From: JASHPR01 sp963729365
Lineage (GTDB): Bacteria > Actinomycetota > Actinomycetes > Streptosporangiales > Streptosporangiaceae
Assembly: GCA_963729365.1 (NCBI GenBank)
Contig: CAVSNQ010000013.1
Location: 992,001 to 1,056,000 of the forward strand
Direction of reading: 5' to 3'
Length of the DNA: 64,000 nucleotides
Part shown: positions 7,373 through 15,391 of the stretch, in pieces
Position numbering within the stretch: the stretch's first letter is position 1
How the letters are laid out: each line of letters opens with the position of its first letter
Translations under genes and position numbers: made by a program
The notes under the pieces: generated by a model
What the model was told of the DNA's origin: nothing
Database searches by the model: none
What the model saw: the letters and a program-made list of their open reading frames with translations, nothing else

Positions 7373-8424
7373 GCGGCCGGGCGCCCGCGGCAGGCCCAGG
7401 TTCCGCGCTCGGACTGTCCATCGCCTCGCACAGCGGGCTCCCGCCGGCCAGCATCGGCGCCCTGGCCGCGGCCGCCGAGCAGGCCGGGTTCGCCGCGGTC
7501 TTCGTGGCCGAGGGGCACGGCGACGCGCTCTCGCTGTGCCATCCCGTGGCCGCCGCGACCGGCCAGGTCCGGGTGGGGACCGCGGTCACGAACGCGGCGC
7601 TGCGGCCGCCGGTGCTGGCCGCCAAGACGGCGGCGCAGCTGGACCAGGCGGCGGGCGGGCGGTTCATTCTCGGCCTCGGCGTCGGGAACCCGGTGATGAA
7701 CGGCAGATTCGGGATCCAGCCGTTCCCGCCGCTGGCGATGATCGAGGAATACGTGGCCGTCATCCGCGGCGTCCTGGCCGGAGAAGCGGCCGGGCACGCC
7801 GGCCGCCTGTTCCGCACCGGCATGGTGCCGCTGGACAGCCCGCCTGTCCGGCCGGACCTGCCCATCTACCTGGGCGCGCTCGGGCCACGGATGCTCGAGC
7901 TGGCCGGCCGGATCGCCGATGGCGTCATCCTGAACCTGATCTCGCCCGCCCAGGCCAGCCAGGCGGCCGGCCTGGTACGCGCCGCCGCCGCGGCGGCCGG
8001 ACGGGATCCGGCCTCGGTCGAGATCGTGTGCGTGGTGCACTGTTGCCTGTCCGCCGACGCCGGCGCGGCCGCGGCGGCGGCCCGCGAGGTAGTTCCGCGG
8101 TATGTGCTGCATCCGGCGGCGCCCCGGCTGTTCGGCCAGGACCACGGCGGCGGCGACCTGCGGGCCGTGCGCGAGCGGCTGCGGGCCGGAGACCGGGCCG
8201 GCGCGGCGGCCCAGGTGCCGCAGCAGGTGGCCGACGCCTTCGTCGCGCACGGGGACGCCGGCGCGTGCCTGAGCAGGCTGGCGGAATACCGTGCCGCGGG
8301 CGTGGACCTGCCGGTCCTGTTCCCGATGCCGGTCGGCGGTGAGTGGGGCTACGAGGCGGCCATCGCCGCGGCCGCAGTCGCGGCCACAGACAAGGAGGCA
8401 CTGCCATCAGCGAAGAACTCGTGA
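7369..8424 (+). CDS. LLM-class flavin/F420-dependent oxidoreductase
   Basis: 351 aa from the ATG that overlaps the synthetase stop; GGAGG lies seven bases upstream. It has the luciferase-like TIM barrel, with VGTAVTNAALRPPVLAAKTA, GGRFILGLGVGNP and PIYLGALGPRMLELAGRIADG. These patterns are typical of the actinobacterial F420-dependent branch, including methylene-tetrahydromethanopterin-reductase-like proteins. The flavin cofactor is inferred from family. It probably oxidises or reduces an intermediate made by the adjacent synthetase. It is followed by a SnoaL-like gene whose start lies at its own 3' end. Confidence 0.88.
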   Translation: MSGRAPAAGPGSALGLSIASHSGLPPASIGALAAAAEQAGFAAVFVAEGHGDALSLCHPVAAATGQVRVGTAVTNAALRPPVLAAKTAAQLDQAAGGRFILGLGVGNPVMNGRFGIQPFPPLAMIEEYVAVIRGVLAGEAAGHAGRLFRTGMVPLDSPPVRPDLPIYLGALGPRMLELAGRIADGVILNLISPAQASQAAGLVRAAAAAAGRDPASVEIVCVVHCCLSADAGAAAAAAREVVPRYVLHPAAPRLFGQDHGGGDLRAVRERLRAGDRAGAAAQVPQQVADAFVAHGDAGACLSRLAEYRAAGVDLPVLFPMPVGGEWGYEAAIAAAAVAATDKEALPSAKNS

Positions 8425-8792
8425 TCCGCTTCTTTGCCGCGCTGGAGGCGGGCGACATCGAGACGCTGCGCGAGATCTATGCTCCCGACGCGGTCATCTG
8501 GCACAACGATGACCTGATCGAGCAGCCGGTCGAGGACAACCTCAAGGTTCTGCAGGGACTGCACCGGGCGGTGTCCGGACTGCGCTATGACATCGTCCGG
8601 CGGGTGCCCGCCGCCGACGGCGTGCTGCAGCAGCACGTCCTGCGCGGCGCGCTGCCGGACGGGACGGCCGTTGAGCTGCACGCCGCGATGTACCTGCAGG
8701 TGCGGGACGGGCACATCACCAGGATCGAGGAGTACCTCGACTCAGGGAAACGCTCCTCGATCCGGGCCGCCCGGGAGGCCCTGTCCGGCTAG
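8406..8792 (+). CDS. SnoaL-like / NTF2-fold protein, probable ATC start
   Basis: About 128 aa. It is an NTF2-like cone fold: EELVIRFFAALEAGD, YAPDAVIWHN, AAMYLQVRDGHITRIEEYLDS. Such proteins are small isomerases, hydratases or accessory pockets. The start is unusual. A perfect AAGGAGG (8392-8398) is followed seven bases later by ATC (8406), giving the expected family N-terminus (x-SEEL). The only nearby standard codon is GTG at 8421, overlapping the LLM stop as GTGA but 22 bases from the ribosome site. An ATG at 8343 lies far upstream inside the LLM gene. ATC initiation is an inference; GTG is the fallback. Confidence 0.75.
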   Translation: MSEELVIRFFAALEAGDIETLREIYAPDAVIWHNDDLIEQPVEDNLKVLQGLHRAVSGLRYDIVRRVPAADGVLQQHVLRGALPDGTAVELHAAMYLQVRDGHITRIEEYLDSGKRSSIRAAREALSG

Positions 8793-8836
8793 CGCTCTGA
8801 GCTGCCGCGCGGCGCTGAGCCGTGCCACCGAGGCCG

Positions 8837-10147
8837 CTACAGGATCCGGCCCTTCACGTTGCCGAAGTCGATGCTCATGGGGCGCACCGCCAGACGCTGG
8901 CTGGGCGCCACCTGCTTCGGCTCCTCGCCCTCGGGAACCACCGTCCACGTCTGGTCGGTGACGTTCCGCAGGACCACCCGGCCGGGCCGGCCGGGATGCG
9001 GCTCGACCGACGCGCACGCGGTGCGATGATCACGGTCCCGGTGGAGGTGATGGCTGGTCACGGTGGCGCCTTCGGCCAGGACAAGTGCGCCTCCGGGGAC
9101 CTTGAGCGTAGGCGGAGGCGGGAGGGTCGCGCCACATGCCCAGCAGCGCTGTCCGGATTGCTCCAGGTCGTAATACACCGGCGCGGCGCAGCCCGGACAG
9201 GCCGACACGCAGTCATGCAGGCCGAGCAGCACCCGCCGCCAGGTTCCCTCGATGACCCGGCCGTAGAGGGACGCATCGTGCAGCCCCTTGGTGAAGGCCT
9301 GCGTGAATACCTCGCGGCACTGCTCCGGGTAGATGGCCCACCAGGCCGCCACGCTGTCCCCGGGCAGAGGCGCGTTCGAGCGGTCGTCGGGATCAAAGAT
9401 GAACAGCGGAGCCACGCCGAAGTTGCGGACCAGCACCTCCGTTTCCGACACATGGCCGCCGCGTTCCCAGGTGTAGGAGGCGTCCGCTCGCACGCCGAGC
9501 AGCGGATGACCGTGCATCAGCAGGTAAAACAGCAGCACAGCCAGGGAATGCAGATCGGTGGCGGTCGAAGGGAGCGCCTCATCCCGCAAGATCTCCGGTG
9601 CCATGAATGACCCGGTCCCCTTGACCTGCGCAGGTCCCCCGTCGATACCCACGTTGTCGACGTCGATGATCGCCACCTCGCACGCTTCCTGGTCGACCCG
9701 CAGATTGCCGAAACTGATGTCCCGGTAGCACAGGCCGGCCGAGTGCAGTGCGGCGAACGCGTCGACGAGCTCGCGGCCGATGGTGGCGACCACCCGGAAC
9801 GAGGGTTCCGTCTCCAGGTTCAGCATCGGAGCCAGGGATGTGAAACGCGGCCCGAGCAACGGCATGACGTAGCCGAATCCCGGCATCTGATCCGAGCTGA
9901 CCAGGTCGATAGGCCACACAAAGGCCCGGTGGGGCGGCCGGCCGCGCCGGACGAGCTCGGTGATCGCCTTGCGCCTTTCGCCGGTATCCGGGCCCTGCCG
10001 GAACCACTTCACGGCGAACGGCGCGCCGCCGAGCCGGGCCTGGTGGACCACTCCCTCGCCGCCCTGACCAATCCGGTTCTCCACCACGACCACGGCATCG
10101 CCCCGTTCCATCCGGAGCGTCTGTCCCGGCTGAATCAGCCCGTCCAT
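8837..10147 (-). CDS. Protein kinase-like protein with zinc ribbon
   Basis: 436 aa. The N-terminal half is a divergent Hanks-type kinase: glycine loop GQGGEGVV (27-34), lysine in FAVKW (K47), YRDISFGN in place of HRDxxxxN (D143, N148) and a metal Asp in IDVDNVG. Residues about 317-338 hold CPGC and CWAC, a zinc ribbon. The last 85 residues look beta-rich. No transmembrane helix. Its ATG overlaps the vWA stop codon by one base (TGATG), so the two should be made together. Kinase with vWA partner recalls the TerY-type vWA/kinase/phosphatase sets, but no phosphatase is present. Substrates may be the FHA-protease or membrane protein of the same operon. Confidence 0.85.
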   Translation of the reverse strand: MDGLIQPGQTLRMERGDAVVVVENRIGQGGEGVVHQARLGGAPFAVKWFRQGPDTGERRKAITELVRRGRPPHRAFVWPIDLVSSDQMPGFGYVMPLLGPRFTSLAPMLNLETEPSFRVVATIGRELVDAFAALHSAGLCYRDISFGNLRVDQEACEVAIIDVDNVGIDGGPAQVKGTGSFMAPEILRDEALPSTATDLHSLAVLLFYLLMHGHPLLGVRADASYTWERGGHVSETEVLVRNFGVAPLFIFDPDDRSNAPLPGDSVAAWWAIYPEQCREVFTQAFTKGLHDASLYGRVIEGTWRRVLLGLHDCVSACPGCAAPVYYDLEQSGQRCWACGATLPPPPTLKVPGGALVLAEGATVTSHHLHRDRDHRTACASVEPHPGRPGRVVLRNVTDQTWTVVPEGEEPKQVAPSQRLAVRPMSIDFGNVKGRIL

Positions 10148-10869
10148 CAGATGATCGTGTCCTGATTGAATATCCTCGCCGACACGCCCTCTGGCGTGCC
10201 GAGCAGCCGGCGCGCGACCGCGGTGCGGTCGGCGCCGGTCTCGGACATCCTCGATACGGCCAGCGACGCGGCCACGAGGCGGTCGGCGATTTCCTCGGTG
10301 CTGGCGGCCACCAGCACCGGGACGTCGGGATCGCCGATGAACCGGTTGAGCGCATCGGACTGGGCGTCACGGCCAATGGCTATGGACAGCCGCAACGCGG
10401 CCCGGCCCGCAGGCTGGCTCATCAGGGTGGCCAGGCCGGCCTCGAACCCGCCGGGCGGGTCGGTGGCCAGCCCGTCGGTAACCAGCAGCAGAGCCGGACG
10501 CAGCGCGCGGCGCTCGATCCGGCCCGGCGCCAGTGCCTCGGCGACCATCGCGAACGCGGGCCCCATGTTGGTCAGCCCCTTGGTGACCGGCTGGAGCGGC
10601 TTCCAGCGGATGCTGGAGACCGGGACCGGATCCGCGATGTGCCAGCGCGGCTCGGTGGCGAACGCCACCGCCCGGACGAACACCTGAGCCTGTTCCTGGT
10701 CTCGTTCCCAGTCGGCCAGATGCGGCATCATGTCGGCGATCGCGTAGTTCAGCGCCTGGATCTTCTCGCCCTTCATCCCGCCGGAACAGTCGGCCAGGAT
10801 GATGAAGTGCAGCGGCCGCCTGGAGATGCCACCTCCGGGCATGCGGGTCGCCGACGGCGGCGTGATCAT
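10147..10869 (-). CDS. vWA-domain protein (TerY-like)
   Basis: 240 aa from ATG at 10869. The reading frame is open further upstream, but that part is low-complexity and overlaps the neighbouring gene. The von Willebrand A fold is seen as HFIILADCSGGMKG (strand plus MIDAS), GLTNMGPAF (MIDAS Thr near 100) and LLLVTDG (Asp132). The MIDAS motif DxSxS is degenerate: D27-x-S29-x-G31, glycine replacing the second serine. The C-terminal part covers residues to 240 with no membrane segment. It likely acts as a metal-dependent adaptor for the coupled kinase. Reduced or altered metal binding is possible. Confidence 0.85.
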   Translation of the reverse strand: MITPPSATRMPGGGISRRPLHFIILADCSGGMKGEKIQALNYAIADMMPHLADWERDQEQAQVFVRAVAFATEPRWHIADPVPVSSIRWKPLQPVTKGLTNMGPAFAMVAEALAPGRIERRALRPALLLVTDGLATDPPGGFEAGLATLMSQPAGRAALRLSIAIGRDAQSDALNRFIGDPDVPVLVAASTEEIADRLVAASLAVSRMSETGADRTAVARRLLGTPEGVSARIFNQDTII

Positions 10870-10927
10870 CGGCGGCCGGCCGACGTCGCCGCGCCTCGGT
10901 TGGCGCGGCCGGGTCGTGCCGCGGCGA

Positions 10928-12199
10928 TCATGGCACCGCAGGCGTCGGGGCCGCCAGCGGCTCAGCGTTATCCGTCCACCAGCTATCGAGGGCAGAGAAC
11001 GCGGAGTTGGGCGCGCCCTGGGCGACGATGAACGCGTCCTCGGTCGGATACGTCCACGTGTAGGAGGGCTCGTTGAGCGTGCTGCCCGAGCCGACCCACT
11101 CACACTCCAGCACCTGGCCTTGCTGCGCCGGGTAGAGCTTGTCGTTCCAGCCGGTGGTCCCTTCCGCTTGCGTGTTGGTGCTAGCCGGCGGGCAGGCCGA
11201 TCCCGGAGTGTCGTTGTCGAAGCCCCACCACTTGTTGTAGGCCGCCCAGGCCGCCGTGTAGCTGGCGGAACTGTTCACCTGATAGGCGTTGATCAGGCCG
11301 CCCGGCAAGCCCGGGTCAACGCAGGACAGGGCCTGGGTCAGGCCGGGCACGGTGAACGACGGCGTGAACGGATGGCACTGAGTCGCGGGATCGTCCAGAT
11401 CGGCCGGCAGCAACTGCACCAGGGGAGCGACGCCAGCCGCCAGCGACGAGGCCGGAGCCGGACTCGTACTCGGAGTCGGAGTCGGCACGTGAGATCGGAC
11501 CGGGGCCGGGGTCGGAGTCGGCTTGGGCGACGCCTTCGGGAACGGGGCAATGTGCGCGACAGCGGCCACGGCCAGGTAGAGGACGATGACCGCGCCGATG
11601 GCGACGGCGGAAATGAGGGGCCCACGACCGGACCGCTTGGGCGGAGACGGGACGCCGGACCCGGTTCCGCCCGCTTGCTGCCAGGGCGGCGGGGCCACGG
11701 GAGGTACTCCTGCGGGCGGATACGTTGCCTGTCCTGGTCCCGAGACGGCCGTCATGGTGGGCGGCGTCACGGGGACTACCGGGGGTGGCGCCCCGACCGG
11801 TGGCGTGACCAGCGGCGGCCCGGCCGGAGGGCCGGGCGGCGGGCCTGGCTGACCGCCTGACTGGACCGGATAGCCCAGGACCTGGGCGTACTCGGTGGCG
11901 ACCCACATACTGGCTGCGGGGTCGATCGACCTGCGGTCGGACAGCGAGCTAGCCACCAGGCGAACGGCGGTATCCGGATCGAGGTGCTGCTCCTCGACAT
12001 GCTGCCTCAACTCACCCGCAACATCGGCCTCGGCCGCGGCCACCAGCAGGTGCCGCTCCCGCGGCTGATCGGGAAGAAGATCGGTAACGAGGTTGCCGAG
12101 GATATGCGGGTCGCTCAGCACGCGCTGGCCGTAGCTATCGACGGCCGTACTCAGGGCGTCGTGAGCCTCGCCCTGTGCGTCCAGTTGCTGTTCAGTCAT
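10928..12199 (-). CDS. Single-pass membrane protein with helical signalling domain and exported C-terminal domain
   Basis: 423 aa, ATG with GGGAGGGG upstream. Residues 13-110 form an all-helical domain (TDLLPDQPRERHLLVAAAEA, later SMWVATEYAQVLGY). It resembles the C-terminal domain of the Ser/Thr kinase at 56715-58103. Residues 111-190 are a Pro/Gly linker, 195-217 a transmembrane helix, then a Thr/Pro stalk and a folded extracellular domain with paired Cys and many Trp (to 423). The N-in topology is inferred from charge. It lies between the FHA-protease and vWA genes and so may receive an outside signal and pass it to the cytosolic kinase machinery. The exported domain is not recognised. Confidence 0.82.
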   Translation of the reverse strand: MTEQQLDAQGEAHDALSTAVDSYGQRVLSDPHILGNLVTDLLPDQPRERHLLVAAAEADVAGELRQHVEEQHLDPDTAVRLVASSLSDRRSIDPAASMWVATEYAQVLGYPVQSGGQPGPPPGPPAGPPLVTPPVGAPPPVVPVTPPTMTAVSGPGQATYPPAGVPPVAPPPWQQAGGTGSGVPSPPKRSGRGPLISAVAIGAVIVLYLAVAAVAHIAPFPKASPKPTPTPAPVRSHVPTPTPSTSPAPASSLAAGVAPLVQLLPADLDDPATQCHPFTPSFTVPGLTQALSCVDPGLPGGLINAYQVNSSASYTAAWAAYNKWWGFDNDTPGSACPPASTNTQAEGTTGWNDKLYPAQQGQVLECEWVGSGSTLNEPSYTWTYPTEDAFIVAQGAPNSAFSALDSWWTDNAEPLAAPTPAVP

Positions 12200-12271
12200 T
12201 TATCTTGTCCCCTCCCGGACTTAATAGTCGCGTCTCTTGTCGGCTCAGGTAAAGAGGTCGCCATGACACAG

Positions 12272-14335
12272 TCACGTGTTAGGTGTGGCCGCCGTCGGGG
12301 AACCGACGGCCAGATTGGACGGCGCGCTCAGCGGGGTCAGGTCGGGGCCCCCGAGCAGCTGGACCTGGTAGCTGCCGGCGGGCAAGGTCGCCAGCCCGAG
12401 CTGCGCGGCGGTGAGATCGTAGGTGAAGCAGCCGCTGCTCTGCGTCGCGGTCGATTGCGGCAGGCCGCCCGAGGGCACGGTGACGGCCGTGCCGCCCGGC
12501 ACGCTGATCAGCACCGCGATGTCGAGGCCGACCGGAAACCGGGCGTAGTCAACTCCGAATACCGCCGACGCGGCGGCCAGGACCGACCGGTTGCCTGAGC
12601 ATGCCGTCTGCGGCGACGCGCCCACTCCGGCCGCCGTCACCTGCTCCTTCCCGGTCAGCTGGACCAGGATCTTGTTGTGGTAAGCGGTATGGTCGCGGGC
12701 CGCGGTAATCAAGGGCATGGCCTCCGCGACCGAGCGCAGCCGCCAGGAGACATCGTCGCCTTCCCCGGTGATGGCCAGGCTCGGCACGCCGATCAGCTGG
12801 CCCGCGTTGTTGATCGCGGCACCGCCTGAGTTTCCGTGCGCGACCCGGGCCGTGGTTTCCAGTTCGAAACGGGGGTTGCGGACGTGCCCGAGCGGGTCGG
12901 GCACGAACGTGGATATGACCCCGCTGGTGACGGTGATGGAGTCGGAGTCGGCCACGCCGGGGAAACCCAGCACGGTGACCGTCTGGTCCAGCTGGACTGC
13001 GGCGACGTTGCCGAGGGTGAGGTACGGCAGGTGCAGTGATTGCGGGCTGACTGGCCGCCCGGCCGCCGTGGCGTAGATCTGGACGACCGCAAAGTCGAGG
13101 TATCCATCGACGGCCACTGGCCTGGCCCGGTAGCGGGCGACCACCGACATGGACGGGCCCGTGGTCAGCTCCACGGTCAGGAAAGACGGATCAGCGTTGA
13201 GCTGGGAGGCCGGGATTCCCTCCGCCACCGCGGCTCCCGGCGCCTGCGGTTCCGCAACGTGCGCGTTGGTGAGGATGAGCCCGGTAGGGCTGATGATCGT
13301 TCCGGATCCCCAGCCGGTGTAGTTGGACGGCGAGCCGATCAGCAGCCGGACGGTCGCTGCCTCGGCGTGGCTGAGGACGGCATCCGGCAGGCCGCCGCTC
13401 AGCGAGCTGGCCGCCGGGACAGGATTGTGGGTCGTGGCGATCACCGCGCCGATCGCCCCGCCGATGACCACGATCGCCGCGGCCGCCACGGCCGCCACGC
13501 GCACCCGGCCGCTCAGGACCCGTTTCCCCCGGTTCTGCGCCAGGCGGGTGCTGCTGAGCGGAGGCGTGATGCCCAGCTCTTCGCCGGTAGCCGGATCACC
13601 CAGGCGGAGCAGCACCGACTCGGTGATCCGCAGCGGTCCGCGCAGCGGTTTGCCGTCCAGGAACGTGCCGCGCCGGGACTGGTCGGTGTAGGTAGCGCCC
13701 TGCTCATCCGAGGTGATAACGCCATGACACTGCCTCGAGACCAGCGGATTCACCGATACGAGCTCCAGGTTCGGGTCACGGCCGACCCGGACCTTCATGC
13801 CCAGCGGAAAGATGCGCTGCTCGCGGCCGATCCTGGTCACCAGCACCGGGGTCGGCTGCCCCGGCTGCCCTGCCTGCCCCGCCTGTCCCGGCTGCCCCGC
13901 CTGTCCCGGCTGGCCCGACTGTCCCGGCTGGCCCGCCTGTCCCGGCTGGCCGGACAGGTCGAGGCGCTCGGTCGTGGCCCACGCGAGGCGCTGAGCCGGA
14001 TGGCCCGTGACGATCGTGCCCGTGACGATCGCGCTAGGTTCGCTGATCGGTTCCAGGCGGACCTCCGCGGCGCCATGGCTGTTGCCCAGCAGCGTGGTGA
14101 CCGGGCCGGTCACGCGCAGCGAGCTCACCCAGCTGTCGGCCACCCAGATGCCCCGGGTGACCTCATCATCCAGCAGGCGCCACGCGTCGCCGTCCGGGAC
14201 CAGCCGAGCATGGTGAAAGCCAACCGTGGGCGCGTTCAGGACGACGTCAGCGTCCGGCGCGCTGCCGATGCGGATCGCCGCATCCGGCGGAAAAACGTAA
14301 CTGCGACCCGGCACGCTTACGCGTATCGATGTCAC
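12272..14335 (-). CDS. Double-FHA, membrane-anchored trypsin-like serine protease
   Basis: 687 aa from GTG at 14335, which directly precedes FHA domain 1. An in-frame TTG at 14365 is the alternative; neither has a clear ribosome site. Order: FHA1 (about 1-95, weak phosphothreonine signature), a Gly-Gln-Pro/Ala repeat linker (about 129-161), FHA2 (162-260, VGRD and SRQCH present), one transmembrane helix (279-302), and a DegP/trypsin-like protease with triad His359 (LTNAHV), Asp414 (LDFAVVQ) and Ser503 (GNSGG). A 120-residue tail follows. FHA domains would face the cytosol and bind phosphoproteins; the protease would face outside. First gene of the kinase/vWA operon, which suggests phosphorylation-controlled proteolysis across the membrane. 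Confidence 0.88.
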   Translation of the reverse strand: MTSIRVSVPGRSYVFPPDAAIRIGSAPDADVVLNAPTVGFHHARLVPDGDAWRLLDDEVTRGIWVADSWVSSLRVTGPVTTLLGNSHGAAEVRLEPISEPSAIVTGTIVTGHPAQRLAWATTERLDLSGQPGQAGQPGQSGQPGQAGQPGQAGQAGQPGQPTPVLVTRIGREQRIFPLGMKVRVGRDPNLELVSVNPLVSRQCHGVITSDEQGATYTDQSRRGTFLDGKPLRGPLRITESVLLRLGDPATGEELGITPPLSSTRLAQNRGKRVLSGRVRVAAVAAAAIVVIGGAIGAVIATTHNPVPAASSLSGGLPDAVLSHAEAATVRLLIGSPSNYTGWGSGTIISPTGLILTNAHVAEPQAPGAAVAEGIPASQLNADPSFLTVELTTGPSMSVVARYRARPVAVDGYLDFAVVQIYATAAGRPVSPQSLHLPYLTLGNVAAVQLDQTVTVLGFPGVADSDSITVTSGVISTFVPDPLGHVRNPRFELETTARVAHGNSGGAAINNAGQLIGVPSLAITGEGDDVSWRLRSVAEAMPLITAARDHTAYHNKILVQLTGKEQVTAAGVGASPQTACSGNRSVLAAASAVFGVDYARFPVGLDIAVLISVPGGTAVTVPSGGLPQSTATQSSGCFTYDLTAAQLGLATLPAGSYQVQLLGGPDLTPLSAPSNLAVGSPTAATPNT
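13853..13951. repeat. Coding minisatellite encoding Gly-Gln-Pro/Ala linker
   Basis: Near-perfect 9- and 18-bp repeats (CTGTCCCGG/CTGCCCCGC types) run for about 99 bases inside the FHA-protease gene. They encode collagen-like GQPGQAGQ units between the two FHA domains. Likely length-variable between strains. Confidence 0.85.
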
Positions 14336-14383
14336 TGGGGCACCGGGTCGGCGATGGTGCTCCAATGGTCAAGACAAGACATG

Positions 14384-14405
14384 CCCCCCTACCCCCCCAC
14401 TCCCC
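14384..14405 (-). other. G-run cluster with G-quadruplex potential
   Basis: On the minus (coding) strand there are runs of 4, 7 and 6 guanines separated by 3 and 2 bases. The 7-run can be split to give four tracts of three or more. It lies 50-70 bases before the GTG of the FHA-protease, so it would be in the promoter or 5' leader. Confidence 0.45.
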
Positions 14406-14667
14406 TCTCAGGGTAGCCCGCTGATCATGCTGGCGTCCTGATTAGCACCGGTGCTGGACAAACAGACCGAGCAGGCGATTTGTGACCTGAGTCGGGGGAT
14501 AACACTTTTTCCCACGGCATTGTACTTCCGTGACCTAGAGCAGTAAATAGCGAAACGTTCCGGACGGTCGGTTCGCAGCCTGCCCCGCAGAACGAGCCTG
14601 TAACGAGCCTGTACTGGGTATTTCCGGCCCTCTGGGGTCACGCGGGGTCGTCGCCCCGGCCACGCAG

Positions 14668-14687
14668 GCTCTTAGCGGGCCAAGAGC
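14668..14687 (-). terminator. Possible hairpin after tenA
   Basis: GCTCTT and AAGAGC pair across an 8-base loop about 18 bases beyond the tenA stop. No T-run follows, so intrinsic termination is uncertain. Confidence 0.3.
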
Positions 14688-14704
14688 GCCAGGGGCGCGC
14701 CGCG

Positions 14705-15373
14705 TCACAACGGCCAGCTCTCCTTGCGGTAGCCCATGTCCCAGAACATCCACTCGTAGCGGCTGGTGGCGCGGAAGTGCCGGTGGACGAGCGCGCGCTC
14801 GGACGGCGCGAGGCCAGGCCCCAGCGCGTCGGCGACGGTGATGACCTCGCGGACCACGTCGCCGAATTCCTCGCCGCCGTAGGTGTCGATCCATTGCTGG
14901 TAGCGCGGGTTGGGCGAGCCGCGCTGCCGGAGCTCCCGGCCGACCTCCCAGTAGATCCAGTAGCACGGCAGGACGGCACCGACCCCTTCCGCGTAGGACC
15001 CGCCGCGGGCGGTCGCGAGCAGGTAGCTGGTGTAGGCGAGCGTGGTCGGCGCGGGCTCGGCCGCACCGGCCGAGGCCGGATCGATGTCCAGGTCGGCCAG
15101 GAGCGAGTCGTGCAGTTGCCGTTCTTCGGCGATCACGGCCGCGGCGTGGCCGGCGAACATCTCTATCCCCGCGGCATCCGGCGCGCGGCTGGATACCTCC
15201 GCGAGCGCCTGGGCGTAGCCCAGCAGGTACAGCGCATCCTGCACCACGTAAAACGCGAAGGCGTCCTGCGGCAGGCTGCCGTCGGTCAGCCCGGCGAGGA
15301 AGGGATGCGCGAGGATGGCACCGTAAATGTCGGTGACACCCTGCCACAACTCGCCGGTGAGGCGATCGGTCAT
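14705..15373 (-). CDS. tenA: TenA-family thiaminase II / aminopyrimidine aminohydrolase
   Basis: 222 aa, ATG. All-helical TenA fold with AHPFLAGLTDGSLPQDAFAF, the substrate-contact VVQDALYL (Asp46) and catalytic Cys137 in LPCYWIYWEVG. The C-terminal YEWMFWDMGY is also typical. TenA hydrolyses formylaminopyrimidine or aminopyrimidine breakdown products of thiamine to hydroxymethylpyrimidine for salvage. It lies 18 bases after an APC-type permease on the same strand, so the pair likely imports and processes a thiamine fragment or similar amine. No TPP riboswitch consensus was seen upstream. Confidence 0.92.
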   Translation of the reverse strand: MTDRLTGELWQGVTDIYGAILAHPFLAGLTDGSLPQDAFAFYVVQDALYLLGYAQALAEVSSRAPDAAGIEMFAGHAAAVIAEERQLHDSLLADLDIDPASAGAAEPAPTTLAYTSYLLATARGGSYAEGVGAVLPCYWIYWEVGRELRQRGSPNPRYQQWIDTYGGEEFGDVVREVITVADALGPGLAPSERALVHRHFRATSRYEWMFWDMGYRKESWPL

Positions 15374-15391
15374 CGGCTGCTTTCCGCGTTC

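Larger units (their letters stand above)
14336..14704. other. Intergenic region upstream of the FHA-protease, downstream of tenA
   Basis: No convincing gene. A 77-codon minus-strand frame at 14408-14641 lacks family features and a ribosome site. The region holds the presumed promoter of the minus-strand signalling operon, a C-rich tract (14384-14405) and a hairpin after tenA. Confidence 0.6.

Noticed and set aside
8793..8836. Intrinsic terminator between the SnoaL-like and kinase genes
   Set aside because: Only a loop-less GCCGCGCGGC palindrome and no T-run.
10870..11103. Longer N-terminus for the vWA protein
   Set aside because: Arg/Pro low-complexity stretch overlapping the C-terminus of the neighbouring membrane protein; ATG 10869 gives a natural start.
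13853..13951. CRISPR-like array
   Set aside because: The repeats have no unique spacers and keep reading frame as a coding linker.
14408..14641. 77-codon minus-strand gene between tenA and the FHA protease
   Set aside because: No ribosome site, no motif, atypical composition; treated as noncoding.
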